Shown: positions 31,948-45,085 of the stretch, in pieces | Layout of the letters: each line of letters opens with the position of its first letter | Position numbering within the stretch: the first letter of the stretch is position 1 | Assembly: GCA_019321725.1 (NCBI GenBank) | Contig: CM033116.1 | Span: 13,893,420 to 13,957,419 of the forward strand | Direction of reading: 5' to 3' | DNA from: Paulownia fortunei | Taxonomy: Eukaryota; Streptophyta; Magnoliopsida; Lamiales; Paulowniaceae | Length of the DNA stretch: 64,000 bases | Position numbers and translations under genes: made by a program | The notes under the pieces: generated by a model | What the model was told of the DNA's origin: nothing | What the model saw: the letters and a program-made list of their open reading frames with translations, nothing else | The model's database searches: none

Positions 31948-31952
31948 AATGT
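31948..31952. repeat. Target site duplication, right (AATGT)
   Basis: Five bases abutting the 3' end of the solo LTR, partner of 29733-29737. Confidence 0.6.
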
Positions 31953-34900
31953 ACCATAGGAGAGCTCCACTTGATTACTCTTTACTAAAGAGATTCTATA
32001 TATATAAGATAAAGTTGCTTCACTTTTTCAACATGGGATGATAACTTTTCACTTTTCAAACTTTGTATATTCAACTATTTATTTAACTTACTTACTTTAT
32101 CTATTAATTTTTTATTCACCTGAAATTAATTTTAAGAAATTAAATATATTAAATTTATTTATTAACAACGTAGATTATATTTAATTAACTTATATCTATT
32201 TTTATAAAATACAATCCACTTTATTTGTGGTCAAAGTTTGATCAAAACCCAATTTTTCAAAATCAATTTCTAACATATTATATTAAAACAAATTATATTC
32301 CACGTAGAACAAATGGAAAAAAAAAATCTCAGTCTTAGTATTACTTCATATGTACTTTTTTCTAAAAAAATTAATATTATTAATCTAGGTTTAGAGTATA
32401 TTATTCAACTCAAAATACAATAAAGAAAAACTCATTCTCAAACTTAAGTATACAATTAACACATAAATTCTACACTCTTTATGAATTCATCATTAATTAC
32501 TTATTCTTAAAAACATACAATTTTACTTCATGAGTTGGCCAAATATACGCACGAATGGCTATATATAAATATATTATGAATTTTCTTTTGAAAAAATGGG
32601 GTATTATATTTAGAGGCTTTTTTTTTCCAATTATGCACATGTGTGGCATTAAATTCAGGACAATACTTCTAGATATAAATCATATGACTTCACAGAAAAT
32701 AAGAAAAACATGATTATCTCTTTTCTTCCTATTATTTGAACCAATGAATTGATTATTCTTCATGTCACTTAATATAAACATCATTCAAAAGTATATTATA
32801 ATAATTTTTCATTTTTTATTCATTTAATATCTTTGCTATTAATTAAACTAATTGTTCACATAAAGGAAGAAAAAGGAAAAATTGTAAAACATATAAAAAG
32901 TAATCTAAAACAGAAAGAAATTAAAATTGTTGAGTATTATAGTACTACCCTTAGTCAAAATATCAAGATACAAAATATAAGACTAAAAAATGCATTCATA
33001 ACATAAATTTAAAAAAAAATAACTTACACATGTGACGAAATGAATGAATAATTAACAAAAATAAGGAAAATAAATGCAATATAATAATTTGATTTTAAAA
33101 TAATCCAAAATTATAATTTAAATAATTAGAAATTTACCTAGTTTATATAAACCCAGTAATCAGAGTTATTTTAAATTTATCATATTCGTTAATTTTATAT
33201 AAAGCCACGGTGGATAATGGGTTGAAGTTTGCCCAAAAAAGTCATAGTTGTTAATGAAATAATATTTATATTTTTAGTTGATATAGTATCTGCATAATCT
33301 ACTCAAAGATATAAAAATAATAGATAATAGAACTCTCGTTATTATAATATATTTGAGTAAATATATAAATATACAAAAATAGAAAAAAACAAAAGCAATA
33401 TTTGATTGCCAGCAAATAATAAGTAAACTATAAGTGGAGAAAGCTAATTATTCCATCCAGCTGACGAGAAAATAATAAAACAAAGAAAAATTCTCAAGAA
33501 AACAAATGACTAAAATGAATAAAATTGTATCTTGTTTCATATTTGAAGTGAATATCTGACAACTCAAAAAAATATGTAAATGCCAAGAAATGAACTATTA
33601 ATGGAGAAATTATTTTCCCCCCTAACTTTTTCTAGAAAAGGAAATCAGAGAGAAAAAGGAAAAGCAAAGAGAAATGTGAAATTTTAATAAAAAAATTAAA
33701 ACTTTGAGAAAGAAATAAATAAATGTGAGGAAGAGAAATATATTGCACGTGATATTGTATATTCAAATTCTTAAATTTATCTAAAAGGATAAAGCTTTCA
33801 AAATATGGTGAGAAAATTAATACAATTACTGGAATACACATTCCATTTAAAATTGTAAGAACGACGGCTAAAAATAAATTAAGTTACTTTATATCGTTAA
33901 AAAAAATTGATTTGTTAAGTTAACGAATCAAGATTAAATATAATTTTTCATTCAATAAGATTTGAATCTCGATTCGAACTCGACAATATTAATAAAAAAA
34001 TAAAAAATTACAGTAAAATCATCAAGTTAATCAAGTTCAATTATTGTTCGATTTGATTAAAAACTCATTCAAACTCGATTCGATTAACAATCAAATTAAA
34101 TTTAAATATAACTTTTTAAATTCAATAAAAAATTAAATAAATTTAAAAAATAACACGTTCAACTCGAGTCGACTTATTTTTACACTAAAACAAATCATAT
34201 ATGTAATGGACTCATAATTCAAGTTGAAATAAAATGCATTTGACAAAGTAAAATCTATATGTGTCCCTGGCATAAATGGAAGAGTACAAACTATTATAGG
34301 TTTCTAAAACTAAAGCATGTTAACATATTAATAGGGCAAGTAAGTGCAAATCCCGATTTTAGTTGTCAGTAAAAAATTATAGGATAAGAAGACCCAGACA
34401 TTTCGTTAAAATTTTTATCTTGAAGACTGAATTTACACTGTCCAAGACTTAACAGCTGGTATGCAAAGTAAATGAGATTTATAAAGAGAGATTTGGATTG
34501 AATAAAATGGATTTAGATCCAATCTATTATACAATGCAATGAAAGAAAGAACATATATAGGGAAAACTGTATTTTTGGGATGTTATTTGCTCTATTTTAT
34601 TATTTTTGGTCTTTTAAAATGTGGGATGATAATTTACATTGAAATTGCAAGTGGATCGAGTTTTTAAAAATTTTCACAGTTAAGGCAAGATCGTTTAAAA
34701 TATTTGAGCAGAGTTCGTTGAATTTACAAATTAAGGATTAAACTTGAGCTAGATTCAAAAATAATGAATTTGAACTTGATTCATTTATAGTTAAATCTAT
34801 TCGAGTTCAAGTTTGAACTCGAGCTCACCTAATAGTAAAAAAAATAATTCTAATAGTTGAATTAATGTAAACTATATTACTAATCATTTCAAACAGTATT

Positions 34901-35320
34901 AATTTTCATTCTTAATCAATGGGTTTCTATATCAAATCTCATAAGGGGTTTTAAATCTTAAATTTAATTAAATAACAATCAAACCTTAAAATTTATACTC
35001 ACACCAATTAGAACCTTTTAAATACCTTAATTTCTCATCTCGAATTTATTTTAATATTATCTAATTGATGTGTTATAATCCCGTAATAAATTCCTCAATT
35101 AAATTATACAAATACAATAACTCGTCGAGTAAATATCATAAGAATCATATAAAATTGTAATTTAATGTCTCAAAAAATAATTTTTTAATCACTTAAATAG
35201 TATTAAACAGCATAGCTAAAGTATATAATTTATTTTCGAAAGTGAGATTGAAAAACTTTCAAGATATTTAGGGAATAGAGCACAATAACTCAATAATATA
35301 ATTACAAATGCAATGTGTAT
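31953..35320. other. AT-rich non-coding region
   Basis: I see no gene here. Degenerate motifs of TCGATTCGA/AACTCGAGTCGAC type recur at 33925-34190. They appear in opposite sense at 34640-34830 (GGATCGAGTTT, GAACTCGAGCTCACC), which may be the ends of an old inverted-repeat element, but the match is too weak to define borders. Confidence 0.45.
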
Positions 35321-35420
35321 NNNNNNNNNNNNNNNNNNNNNNNNNNNNNNNNNNNNNNNNNNNNNNNNNNNNNNNNNNNNNNNNNNNNNNNNNNNNNNNN
35401 NNNNNNNNNNNNNNNNNNNN
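35321..35420. other. Assembly gap of 100 N
   Basis: Exactly one hundred undetermined bases, the usual placeholder for a scaffold join of unknown size. Features on the two sides need not be adjacent in the genome. Confidence 0.99.
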
Positions 35421-36599
35421 AGTGAAATTTTGATTTCGTGTTCCTGCTAAAAGTGTGGGCTACTTTGGAGAGGAAAGACTTAGATCCCTGTGAATCAGAT
35501 TCTTGGTGTTGCTTAATAGTCATACCATGCTTGTTTTTTAAAAAAAATATTTTATGTTGAATATACCCTGGGATCAAGCAAACCCAACAACAATTACTAA
35601 TTTTTATAAAGCTTAAAGAATGAAAATCAACAGCTTCACAATTTTTGCCTTTAGTGATTCCTACTATGGTTTTGCAATAAAAAATCCTTGCTTTGTGCAT
35701 AATAAAACTACCAATAACACCCTAGCATGATTATAAAAAAGAATACAAGCTTTAGAAATCATAAAACCCTCAAATAATATTAAAATTATTGCCAAAACCG
35801 TGAGTAAACCTCACTTATGCATAAACTCATCTTTAACTTGTCAGTTACTTCTTCACTTTGCCTCCTTTATCTTCTCTTTCAACTTGGAGAGCTTAAGGTA
35901 GGTATTTGGAAGTTGAAATGACTCAAAAATGGTTATGGGTTGTGGGTTAGTGCTTAAGAGTGAAGAAAGGCTTGAGGTGCTTAAGCTTAGGTGGCAAGAG
36001 CTTGAGGTGGCTACTTATGGTAAAATCAGATTTTTCACCCTCTTTGTAAGCCTCAATCACATGTTTTAAGATGTACATTTATCTACTTGAACCTATTTTA
36101 ATCACCACATTATTATATAAATACTTCCAACCCTAATTCCTAATCGTCTATTCAATTTTTAACCCGATTAACCCCCGATTCTTGCACGATTGTTAAAATT
36201 GCACTTTGATAATCTTACGCACGTATGAATCTCGTAATATCATATTTCAATCATAGTATATAATGTATAGTGTCCCAAATATGTAATTTACCAATATATG
36301 CTTTTGAAACACCTTGATCAATTCAAATCAAATCATATAGCTTACTAGTAACACCTTTAACACTTTCAAAACTATAGTGTAACGCCTTTAACACTTCTAA
36401 AACATTAGTATATAACCCATGAATATCCAAAATATTGATCAACTTAATTTGTTTTCATATCTTGATGTTAATTGGACTACTTAAGTTAGGAAAAATCAAT
36501 AACTAGCAATATGAGAATTCGAGCATTTTAGTGCTAAGAATGTTGTTATAAGAGGAAATGAATTACATCATGTCAATACCAATGCAATTGACATATGAA
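35421..36599. other. Non-coding region right of the gap
   Basis: No gene or repeat of recognised class is seen. Two phrases, near 36345-36375 and 36380-36410, both contain ACACCTTTAACACTT-like sequence and may be a small local duplication. Confidence 0.4.
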
Positions 36600-37277
36600 T
36601 AGCATGTAATGCATGAATTATATCACAAATATATTCAAGGGTTGGATCAAATTAATTAATAAAGATTAATTAATTTGGGGCCTAAATTAATTTAAGGAGT
36701 TAAATCAATTATCCAGTCAGATAATATGATTTTTAATTGGGCATAATAAGATTAGGGAGTCCATGTGGAGCTAATTAAGTAATTGATATGATTGATTAAT
36801 TGAGTAGGGTATAGATTAACTTAAGGAGTTAATTTAATTTATTCGATTAAATGAAGTGGTTATTTAATTAGACCTAATTTGATTAGGAGCCCTACATATG
36901 AACAATTTAATTAATTGATATGGTCAATTAATTAAATTGAGAATATTAAATAATAAAATTATTTAATAGGTTCTAATATTATTACAACCCTAAGTGGAAC
37001 AAATTAATTAATGATTGGATCAATTAATTATGTTGGGCTTATTTAATTGATGGGGATCAATTAATTGGACTTAAATAAATTTATTAAAGTCCAACCTCAA
37101 GCTACTGTGCTCGTAGGAGGCCTATTAAGAAGTTTAATTACAATAATTAAACTTGTCTTAGGGTTTGATGGAAAGAAAAGATTAAATAAGGAAATGAGCA
37201 AGTGGAAACCTAGTGGATTAGGATTAGAGGAGCCCTGTCTAAGGACTCCCCCATTGTGGCCGATTCTTATAGCTTTC
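36600..37277 (+). mobile_element. LTR-like AT-rich remnant
   Basis: The segment repeats phrases such as TTAATTTAAGGAGTTAA and TTAGACCTAATTTGATTAGG. They resemble the interior of the solo LTR (for example 30930-30960, TTGGACCTAATTTGATTGGG) in the same sense. It abuts the minus-strand LTR that begins at 37278. It is probably an older, truncated copy of a related LTR. Confidence 0.4.
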
Positions 37278-39449
37278 TGTTGGGTTCGCTATGACCAGGA
37301 GGTAAGCGTAATGGAAATTAAAAATTTAATAAAAACATGCATTAACAATTAATGCACTACCTAGGGTAATCGAAAGTGATTTAACGATTGGCAATATATA
37401 AATAGTATTTAATTAAATAGTGTGAATATTGATATCTTCTTGACTACTTTGTTAATAATGTAAGTAATGGGGCAATCCATTATCGGATGGTTGTAAATAC
37501 ACCTCAAAGGAGTCCAGACATCCTCCCTCCAAAGAAAGTCCACACCTTGGACAAGAACACTGAAAATAATAGAATTGCTAGTTTCTACTAATTTCTTTTC
37601 TAGCCTAGTGAGGAGTGAACTTATAACCTTTCAATTCAACTTGTGAATTAAAGATTAAAGTTTATTCAAACTTGTAAAAGAAGAACAATTAAAATATGCA
37701 CTTGGGCAATACAAGAGAAGAGGAAAGGAAGACAAAATGAAGAAAACAATGTTTCTTCTAATTCTTGCTATGGCGAAAATTACAAGACTATTGGAGGTAA
37801 AAAATTTGTCTTCAATATCTCATATATATAAGGAGGCTACAAAGATTAGGGCAACCCTAATTTCATCCTCACATGGTAATTAGTTTGTATAGAAAAGTCT
37901 CACTTTCCTTAACAAACTAAAAACACATGCACAAAATAAAATCTTTCCTTTTTTTCTCATTATTGCTGAATTTTGCTTTCAAAATGAGGGAAACATTTGC
38001 TCTTTTTGTCTTGTCTTCCAAGCTATGAATTTATCCCATAAATTCATATCTATAATATCATATATTATTTAAATAAGTAAATCTTATTCACCTATTTAAT
38101 TTCTCTTATTTTCAATTGGACTTCTAACAAGCCTAATTAAACTTGGGCTTGGACTTCTCCAAGTCTATTTAATTAATCCATTTAATTAAATTAGTCCAAA
38201 TCTAAATTAATTGATCCAATCAATTAATTTATTCATTCTAATTGGATTCTTAATCTCATTAGGTCCAATGAAATAGTCCCACTATTTAATTGAATAATTA
38301 ATTTAACTATTTGAATTAATTTAATCCTTTAATTAATTATATCCAACACCTTGGATAATTTATAGATTAGAGATGTTCCATTCCAAATTGTGTGTGACCC
38401 TTTAGGTTCACTTCTAAGCTAGTAGTAGGCTTGTAATATTTGCAATTTATGAATAATAATTATTTTTGATTAATTAATTTAATTAATTAATCTGCTAAGA
38501 ATTAACTCCTTAATTTATAGAACCTCACTATCTATGAAAACACATAGTGAGTAATCATAGCAAACTAGTTTTAGGTGAAATAGCAAGTGATCCTATTCTA
38601 GTTATGAAGACCATGAACGTAAGGTCCTTCCATCAACTAATCTCACGATTGAGTCTAGGGCATGGATAATAGTCAAAACCCTAATCGACTCAATACCTAT
38701 GATTTCATTTCAAGTTACAATGACTCTTAATGAATCATCAGAAACCCTTTTTTGATATTCACTCTGCCTTGGCCAAGGTCTTGTGAGTCACAAAACTATG
38801 AAAACATAGGAGATTCACTTGTTCTACCCGACAAGTAATGGATCCTTTGTTGACCACTCATTAACCTTCATATACATAAATACAATACCCAACATAACCC
38901 CTTTTATGATTGTTAGGCAATAAGAGGATACATTTAAGTAAGGCTTTACACGTATAAGGTTACCATGGTGCCTCAAGTCAAAGGACTAGTCATGCACTAT
39001 CATAACATATAAATTCTTAATTCGACATTTGGGATTTCCAACTAAGAATTTCAAGTAGGTCAGTTCAGTGTATTTGTTCTCTAACAAGCACCCGCATACG
39101 TGCACTTATGTCTCTACGCTAATGTCCATGGAATGGGAAATCCTCATCGTATGAGGATGCATCGTATACACGAGTCTTATTGGGCTATTCGATGTCCCTT
39201 CTCAAAAATCCCTCGACTTGGAACATAGTTTAAGATCAAAGCTATAAAAGTATATTCCATGATCGCCATCATATGCATGACCATGCCCCATAGCTATAAT
39301 TGATCTAGGGACTTTATCTAATGTGCAATAAATAAATGTGAGCCATAAGATAAAGAAAATATCTTTAATAAATGTATTACAACTGAGAAAGTATATTATA
39401 AGAGTAAATAACAGGCAATCTAATTAGCGCGCCGGACGCTGTTTTAACA
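37278..39449 (-). mobile_element. 3' LTR of a copia element (minus strand)
   Basis: On the minus strand this starts TGTTAAAACAGCGTCCGGCG at 39449 and ends AGCGAACCCAACA at 37278, 2.17 kb. It matches the solo LTR at 29738-31947 in opposite orientation. Shared parts include the region of AGATATTTTCTTTATCTTATG, the ATGCATATGATGGCGATCAT motif and the terminal block. Directly upstream on the minus strand is ACAAGTGTGAAAT, a variant of the usual copia polypurine tract AAGTGGGAGAT, and before it copia RNase H. No 5' LTR or primer site was found, so the rest of the element is missing. Confidence 0.75.
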
Positions 39450-39473
39450 ATTTCACACTTGTCCTAGCACCAA

Positions 39474-39624
39474 TTTTCCATGTATTTCAGGCCCATCTTT
39501 TCAAGATATCTGTCAAATACTTTCTGTGCTAAAGGCTTGGTCAGTAGGTTTGCTACATTTTCAGCCGAGGAGACTCTATTCACTATGACATCACCCCTAC
39601 CAATGATCTCTCAAATCAGGTGGT
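39474..39624 (-). pseudogene. Ty1/copia RNase H C-terminus
   Basis: The minus strand encodes YHLI, stop, EIIGRGDVIVNRVSSAENVA, NLLTKPLAQKVFDRYLEKMG, LKYMENWC and a stop. This is the usual end of copia polyproteins (the pattern R-G-D-V...A-D-x-L-T-K-x-L). Only about 50 codons remain, with one internal stop. It ends 25 bp before the LTR, the normal position. On its other side the sequence runs straight into a Tat/Athila-type LTR at about 39633. Confidence 0.8.
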
Positions 39625-39639
39625 ATTGTTGTTCGTGAA

Positions 39640-40990
39640 ATAGTTTGCTAACCGCAAGTGAATGGTGTCAAGTTTTAATACAACGGTGAGTTGAGTATCA
39701 CATCCACAGGGATTGTAATCAAAATTTGCATTAAGTACCGTAGTTCAAATAGTCCTAATTTTATCTAGAAAATTGAGTGATGATTGGAAAACAAAGTAAA
39801 GTAAGATAAAAATGCATAGACAAGAATGGAGTTTTTAGAAACAATATAACAAACACCTTATAAACAAGATATTCTAGAGGAATGACTCACCTAATTATCA
39901 CCTATGTTCTTCCTTCCAAAATATATCAATTCAAGTCAACAACACATATAAGTTAAGAATTCCTAAGCTTATCAATTCCCTATCTCGAGTGCTGAATTGA
40001 CTATGAGTTCTCACATGAATTTTGATATCTCTATAAAAATTCAAGAATAAAACTCTACAAAAGTTCAATGAATTATTCTTCAAAATTTCAAAGGTTTCAT
40101 AAGCTTCTCAACTCTATGATTCTTAGGTTGTGTTATCCCTATGATCATGTATAAAATTTCCTCTCTCGAGTGTCGAATCTTATACATCAAACAATCTCAA
40201 TTAGTGATCAATTATTCAAGATGAAATACTAAATAAGGTAACATAAACAAGATGAATAACTTGAACTAATATTATTTGAAATTCAAAACATAGGATCAGA
40301 TAAGGTTACATCATTCTCTAGAAATAAATGTTTAGTTCACCATGGATGAATACAACTTCAAGAAATAAATAAGAAAGAACATGGAAATTGTTCGCCAATT
40401 TGTGAAGTGAAAGGAATGGTTGAAGCTCTCCTTGTCTCCAAAAATAACTTCTTGTCTTCAATTGCAGAAAATGGAATGGGTCTTATCTCCAAGCACCCCA
40501 AGACCTTCTTTGGTTCCAAGAACCAATCTTCCTCTCCCTTTGGTTGATGTTGATCTTGCCCTTTTAAACTTCTCTCCAAGAGTCTTCCAAAAGAAATCCT
40601 AAAATCCTACCACTTTTCTTGCTTTTCTTCAAAAGGAACCTAAAAATCCTCCCACTTTTCTTGGCTTTTCAAAAGGAACATGAAATTCTTCCCCTTTTCT
40701 TGGATTTTTCTCCTTCTTCTCTCCACCAATGTAGTGTATCCACTTGAGCATCACATGGGTAATGATGTATGGGGGTTTCTAATGTTTATATCTCATAAAA
40801 ATGCCAAAATTCATGATCCATTGCCACTTGTCGCCATAATAATGCATCAACATCTTTTTTGTTAGTAGGATGGCACCTAGGCGCCCTATTTTGGCGCTTA
40901 GGTGCCTTCCATTCTATTTTACTGGCCTCAGATGGTGCCTAGGTGCCCTATTTTGGTGCCTAGGCGCTGTTGCTGCTGTTTTTCCCTTCT
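39640..40990 (-). mobile_element. Tat/Athila-type LTR fragment
   Basis: It matches 55680-56600 over several hundred bases. The first block reads GCAAGTG then TTTTAATACAACGGTGAGTT and ATCCACAGGGATTG. Another has CTAGAGGAATGACTCACCT, and a third TTGAAGCTCTCCTTGTCTCC. The motif AATACAACGGTGAG...ATCC(A/C)CAGGGA recurs in LTRs of this gypsy branch. The part at 40868-40970 contains repeated GGCACCTAGGCGCC-like palindromes. Both copies have the same orientation. No protein is encoded, although several reading frames of 60-90 codons happen to be open. Confidence 0.6.
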
Positions 40991-41039
40991 CCACTTCAGT
41001 ACCCTTACACTATTCAGCCCCTTACAACTAGTTTTTGAC

Positions 41040-42400
41040 CTCTTTAAAAGATAAATTGGCTTTTCCAAGGTGAAGAAGGATATTGCTTCAGGGGTACCAT
41101 CTGATTTTAAAATATCCATGAATGGAGTGCTGTAATTTAGGGGACGATTGTACGTGCCCCATGTGGATAACATCATAAAGGATATTCTTGTAGAGGCACA
41201 TTCAACACCTTATTCAATACATCCAGGAGCTACTAAAATGTATGGAGACTTGAAGATGCATTACTGGTGGCCAGGTATGAAAAGAGATATTGTACAGTAC
41301 GTAGACCAATGTTTGACATGTCAGTAGATAAAAGCAGAACATCAAAAACCAGCGGGAACTTTGCAACCTCTGTTTATTCCAGAATGGAAATGGAAAAAAA
41401 TCACTATAGACTTTATGGCGGGTTTACCTAAAACCGTAAAAGGTAATAATTCTATTTGGGTGATTATGGACAGATTAACTAAATCAGCTCATTTCCTTCC
41501 CACTTGCTCAACATATTCCATAGACCAATATGCACAGATATACATACATGAAGTGGTTAGACTCCATGGTGTACCACTATCCATTACTTCTGACAGAGAC
41601 TCAAGATTTCTTTCTACCTTCTGGAGAAGTCTGTAGAGGGCATTAGGAATGCAATTATCTTTCAGTACTACATATCATCCTCAGAACGATGGACAGTCTG
41701 AACAAACAATACAAACCTTAGAAGATATGCTTAGAACCTGCGTATTAGAGTTCTAAGGACAGTGGAGCAAGTATCTACCTCTGGTGGAATTCTCATATAA
41801 CAATAGTTATCAGGCTATAATTAGGATGGCTCCCTACGAAGCACTATATGGCATGAAATATAGATCTCCAGTTTAATGGGATGAGATAGGTGAAAAGAAA
41901 CTTTTAGGCCTGGACATGATTCGGGAAATGACAGAGGTTGTGTTACAAATCCAAAAAATAATGGAAATTACCCAGAGTCGATAGGAAAGTTATGCAGACC
42001 AAAGAAGGAGGCTGCTAGAGTTTGTCATAAGAGATCAAGTGTTTCTCAAGGTAGCTCTAATGAAAGGTATTATGTGGTTTAGAAAGAAAAGAAAGTTGAG
42101 TCCTAAATATATTAGTCCATTTCCTATTATGGAGGGAATAGGTGATGTTGAGAAAGTATGTTGCGAATCTATCCCACATTCTATGGAACAAACTAGCAGA
42201 GTTGAGATCAAATTTGAGTTACGAGGAAAGACCTATCGAGATTCTACTACGAGAGATAAAACAACTTAGAAATAAGAAAATTCCATTAGTCAAGGTACTA
42301 TAGAGGGACTAGTCAATGGAAGAGGCTATAGCAAAAATAGAAGATGAAATGAGAGCTAAATACCTAGAGCTTTTTCGGTAAGCAAAATTTCGAGGATGAA
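41040..42400 (+). pseudogene. Tekay/Del-like gypsy integrase with chromodomain-type tail, copy B
   Basis: The 3' half of a chromovirus pol. The N-terminal zinc-binding part is at about 41150-41330: ILVEAHSTPYSIHPGATKMY, HYWWPGMKRDI and CLTCQ followed by a stop. The core domain is at 41361-41636: IDFMAGLPKTVKGNNSIWVI, DRLTKSAHFLP, HGVPLSITSDRDSRFLSTFW. It continues to the frames covering QLSFSTTYHPQNDGQSEQTI and MAPYEALYG. This gives the first two acidic catalytic positions (D in MDRLTKSAHF and D in TSDRDSRF), and the Glu position is in the following frame. The tail near 42230-42390 reads REIKQLRNKKIPLVKVL and EDEMRAKYLELF, the end of Tekay-like chromodomain polyproteins. Several stops (for example after CLTCQ) show that it is dead. 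Confidence 0.85.
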
Positions 42401-42408
42401 ATTTTCGT

Positions 42409-42421
42409 AAGGATGGGAGAA
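42409..42421 (+). promoter_or_regulatory. Polypurine tract of Tekay-like element B
   Basis: AAGGATGGGAGAA lies directly before the LTR start TGTAATACCC. It follows the typical AAATTTCGAGGATGAAATTTT leader seen next to the 3' LTR of Tekay/Del-like elements. It primes plus-strand synthesis in intact elements. Confidence 0.8.
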
Positions 42422-42882
42422 TGTAATACCCTAGCCTCGCGCCACTCACCTAACCAATATAGTTCATGCATTTCATGTTACGTATGTGTCATTTGCATTT
42501 TTAATTGATATTTCACAATCTACTATATTTTATGCGGCATTTTTTTAAAATTAAACTTCTAAAGTTGTCACCCGATATTAGTATCCAAATTTTTTAACCT
42601 AATTGGTTGAGTTGGTACTAAGATACGAGGATTTAGGTGTCAACTATAAGATACCATTATGATATACATAAGTGAAAGGTGGCATTGTTGTATTTATCGA
42701 TGTAGGATAAACTATGAAATAAATTAATTAGGGAGAAAATAGTGATAGTAATGGTAATAATAATAATAAAAGAAAGTAAGGACACTATCATATTAATTAA
42801 GAGGGTGTAAATTCTTGATAGGAAATAAACTTGGGGCTTATAAAAATAAATAAATAAATAAAAATATTTTGTATACAAGGAA

Positions 42883-42918
<36 letters not shown>

Positions 42919-42980
42919 AGGGGTAGATGTACGAAATATATATATATAAGTATATGTGTGTAGTATAATAAAATGATACC

Positions 42981-43018
<38 letters not shown>

Positions 43019-43990
43019 TATATGTATACACGTGTATAGTGTAGTAGTTTAAGGATAAGTATACATATGTTATAATATATTATATTAGATTTTCTTAGTA
43101 GTTAAGTAATAGTTATGTGTGAAAATCCATTTGCAACTACACAATATGGACATAGTATTTTGTGCATTATCTATATTAAAGGTGATCCTTGTGTCTTGAT
43201 ATGTGTATTGTGAGTATTATACATACCTCATAGTGCATATGTTTCTTGGATAATGGGACATGAGATCCATTGTGTCTTTGAACATGACATTCATCAGCAT
43301 TTACACGTGCTCACAATTGAGGTTTTTGAACGCATGACATTATTTTCAGAAAGAAAATATTTTGGTTGGCCATTACTAGTGTACCGAGGCCTGTGTGTCT
43401 TATTTATATGATATTTTGGGGTGCCGCTAGTATTACTTCTCGAATGATCACAGGGGTTGATGGGGGTGTACCTCTGGTGGTCACGAGAGGGTGGACCACT
43501 TGAATGTGCCCTTATCGACGCAGCTAGTGGGATGACTTTTGGTGGGTCATAAGGGAAGACAGGGGGTGGACCTCTGGTGATCCTAGGAGATGGCTTCCGA
43601 ACTATATTGATCTGTTTATGACCATGTAATTATTGATATTGTTGAGATCTCTATCCGGTACATAGTAGGTGAGCTAAGGACCTAGACATGGAAAATAATT
43701 TTGAATGAACTATTTTTATGCATGAGTTTGCATTCTTGTCATGATCTCATAGAAATGCATTGCATCTATGTGTTAGATTATCCCTTCATCATGCATGATT
43801 TTAACTTACTGAGCATTAGCTCACATAGTTCACGCGTTGTACAAGGCGTTCGAAAGATGACATGAAAAAAGGAGACTGAAATGAAGGACAATCCTTAAGC
43901 TTGAAATATTAAGCAAAGTTGTTTCATCATCTATAGAACTGATCCACTTATATCTGGATAGGATTATGGAAGTATTAGTTATTTATTTTG
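42422..43990 (+). mobile_element. 3' LTR of Tekay-like element B
   Basis: It starts TGTAATACCCTAGCC directly after the polypurine tract. It shares the CTTACTGAGCATTAGCTCACA block (about 43795-43830) with the LTR of copy A. Long AT microsatellites lie at 42888-42914 and 42983-43014. The 3' end is not clear, because a copia LTR fragment begins at 43992. Confidence 0.75.
42888..43014. repeat. AT dinucleotide microsatellites
   Basis: Two perfect (AT)n runs, 42888-42914 and 42983-43014, with a shorter one near 42939-42948. They lie inside the LTR and are likely to vary in length. The long Ile/Tyr-rich reading frame across them is not a gene. Confidence 0.95.
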
Positions 43991-43991
43991 T

Positions 43992-45085
43992 TGTTGGGTT
44001 CGCTTGGTCCCGGATATGAAATGTAATAGAAATTTTAAAATTTTAAAAACTACACATCACATGTGAAAATAAGACATCTCAGAACCCATTCCATTGATCG
44101 AATTATGTGTTTTAGTACCTTGTGTGGGAAATTTTTAGAAACTTTACTTGAATTACACTATAGCTGATGTCGGGATTGAAACAATTTAAATCATTATCCT
44201 AGTACTAACCAATCTTCATGTTCTTCAATTCAAACTCCTTTGTTTGAAAATTGATTCACTTCTAGGATCCCAAATGCTATCCCTTTAGTAGTATCCACAC
44301 TTTTGATGCCCACTCGCAACTAAATCCCTGCTAGTAAGTAGCCTTCCATTTGATAATTCTATCCAAGAATGAATTTATTTGAAATAAGAATACACTAACA
44401 ATTAGTGTTTTAGGTGTTTAATTTAATTCTGAATTCAACAATTGAATTAAGAATTAAACTAGGTAAAAATTTGGCAACTTTTTGGAGATAGAAAGAGAAA
44501 GAAGGGATAATTTTTTGGAGATAAAGAAAACATTTTTCTTCAAGATGAAGGGGTTGTTTCTCATTTTTCAGTAGAAAATCAGTAGTAAAAAGGTCCCTAA
44601 AAATGTCCAAGAAGTTGCCAATAAAGGCATTCCCAAGTCTTTTCCATATAGTACTCTTCTTCCTGTCTTATCTCTAACTTTATATGGAAGTTTTTTTTAT
44701 CTTATAAGAACATTCATTTTGTCTTATTACCTAGTATGAGTTGGATTCCCAATCCAACTTCCTCTAGGAATTAGATTCCAATCCAATTTCTTAAAGGGCT
44801 TCCTATAAGCCAACACCTAATGGGCCAATCCAACTTCATCTAGGGATTAGATTCCCAATCCAATTTCTTAATGGGCTTTTTATAAGCCAACACCTAATGG
44901 GCCAAGGCTTAATTAATAAGTAGGTCCTACTTTAATTGATACAATTAATTAAATTATCTAATGAATTAATTTGGCCCATCTTAATTAAATGATTCAATAA
45001 ATTAGTTAAATATTTCAATTGGGCTCCCTAATCCAATTAGGTCCAATCAATTAATTCAATTAATTAATTGAACTGGTGGTAACAA
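43992..45085 (-). mobile_element. Truncated copia-type LTR (third copy)
   Basis: The sequence starts TGTTGGGTTCGCTTGGTCCC, the same end as at 37278 (TGTTGGGTTCGCTATGACC). It later shares TAATTGGG/CCAATTAGGTCCAAT phrases with 38230-38290. Homology fades at about 45085. It represents roughly the distal half of the LTR in minus orientation. It contains its own tandem duplication (44749-44900). Confidence 0.6.
44749..44900. repeat. Tandem duplication, 76-bp unit
   Basis: Two adjacent copies start CCAATCCAACTTC and end CCAACACCTAATGGG, at 44749-44824 and 44825-44900, with a handful of differences. They lie inside the truncated copia-type LTR. Confidence 0.9.

Noticed and set aside
33925..34830. 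Inverted-repeat element defined by TCGATTCGA-like motifs
   Set aside because: The motifs are degenerate and scattered. I could not find clear borders or a target duplication.
35302..35700. 132-codon minus-strand frame next to the gap
   Set aside because: A third of its length is translated N. The remainder has no recognisable motif.
42657..43031. 124-codon Ile/Tyr-rich minus-strand frame
   Set aside because: It is created by AT microsatellites inside an LTR.
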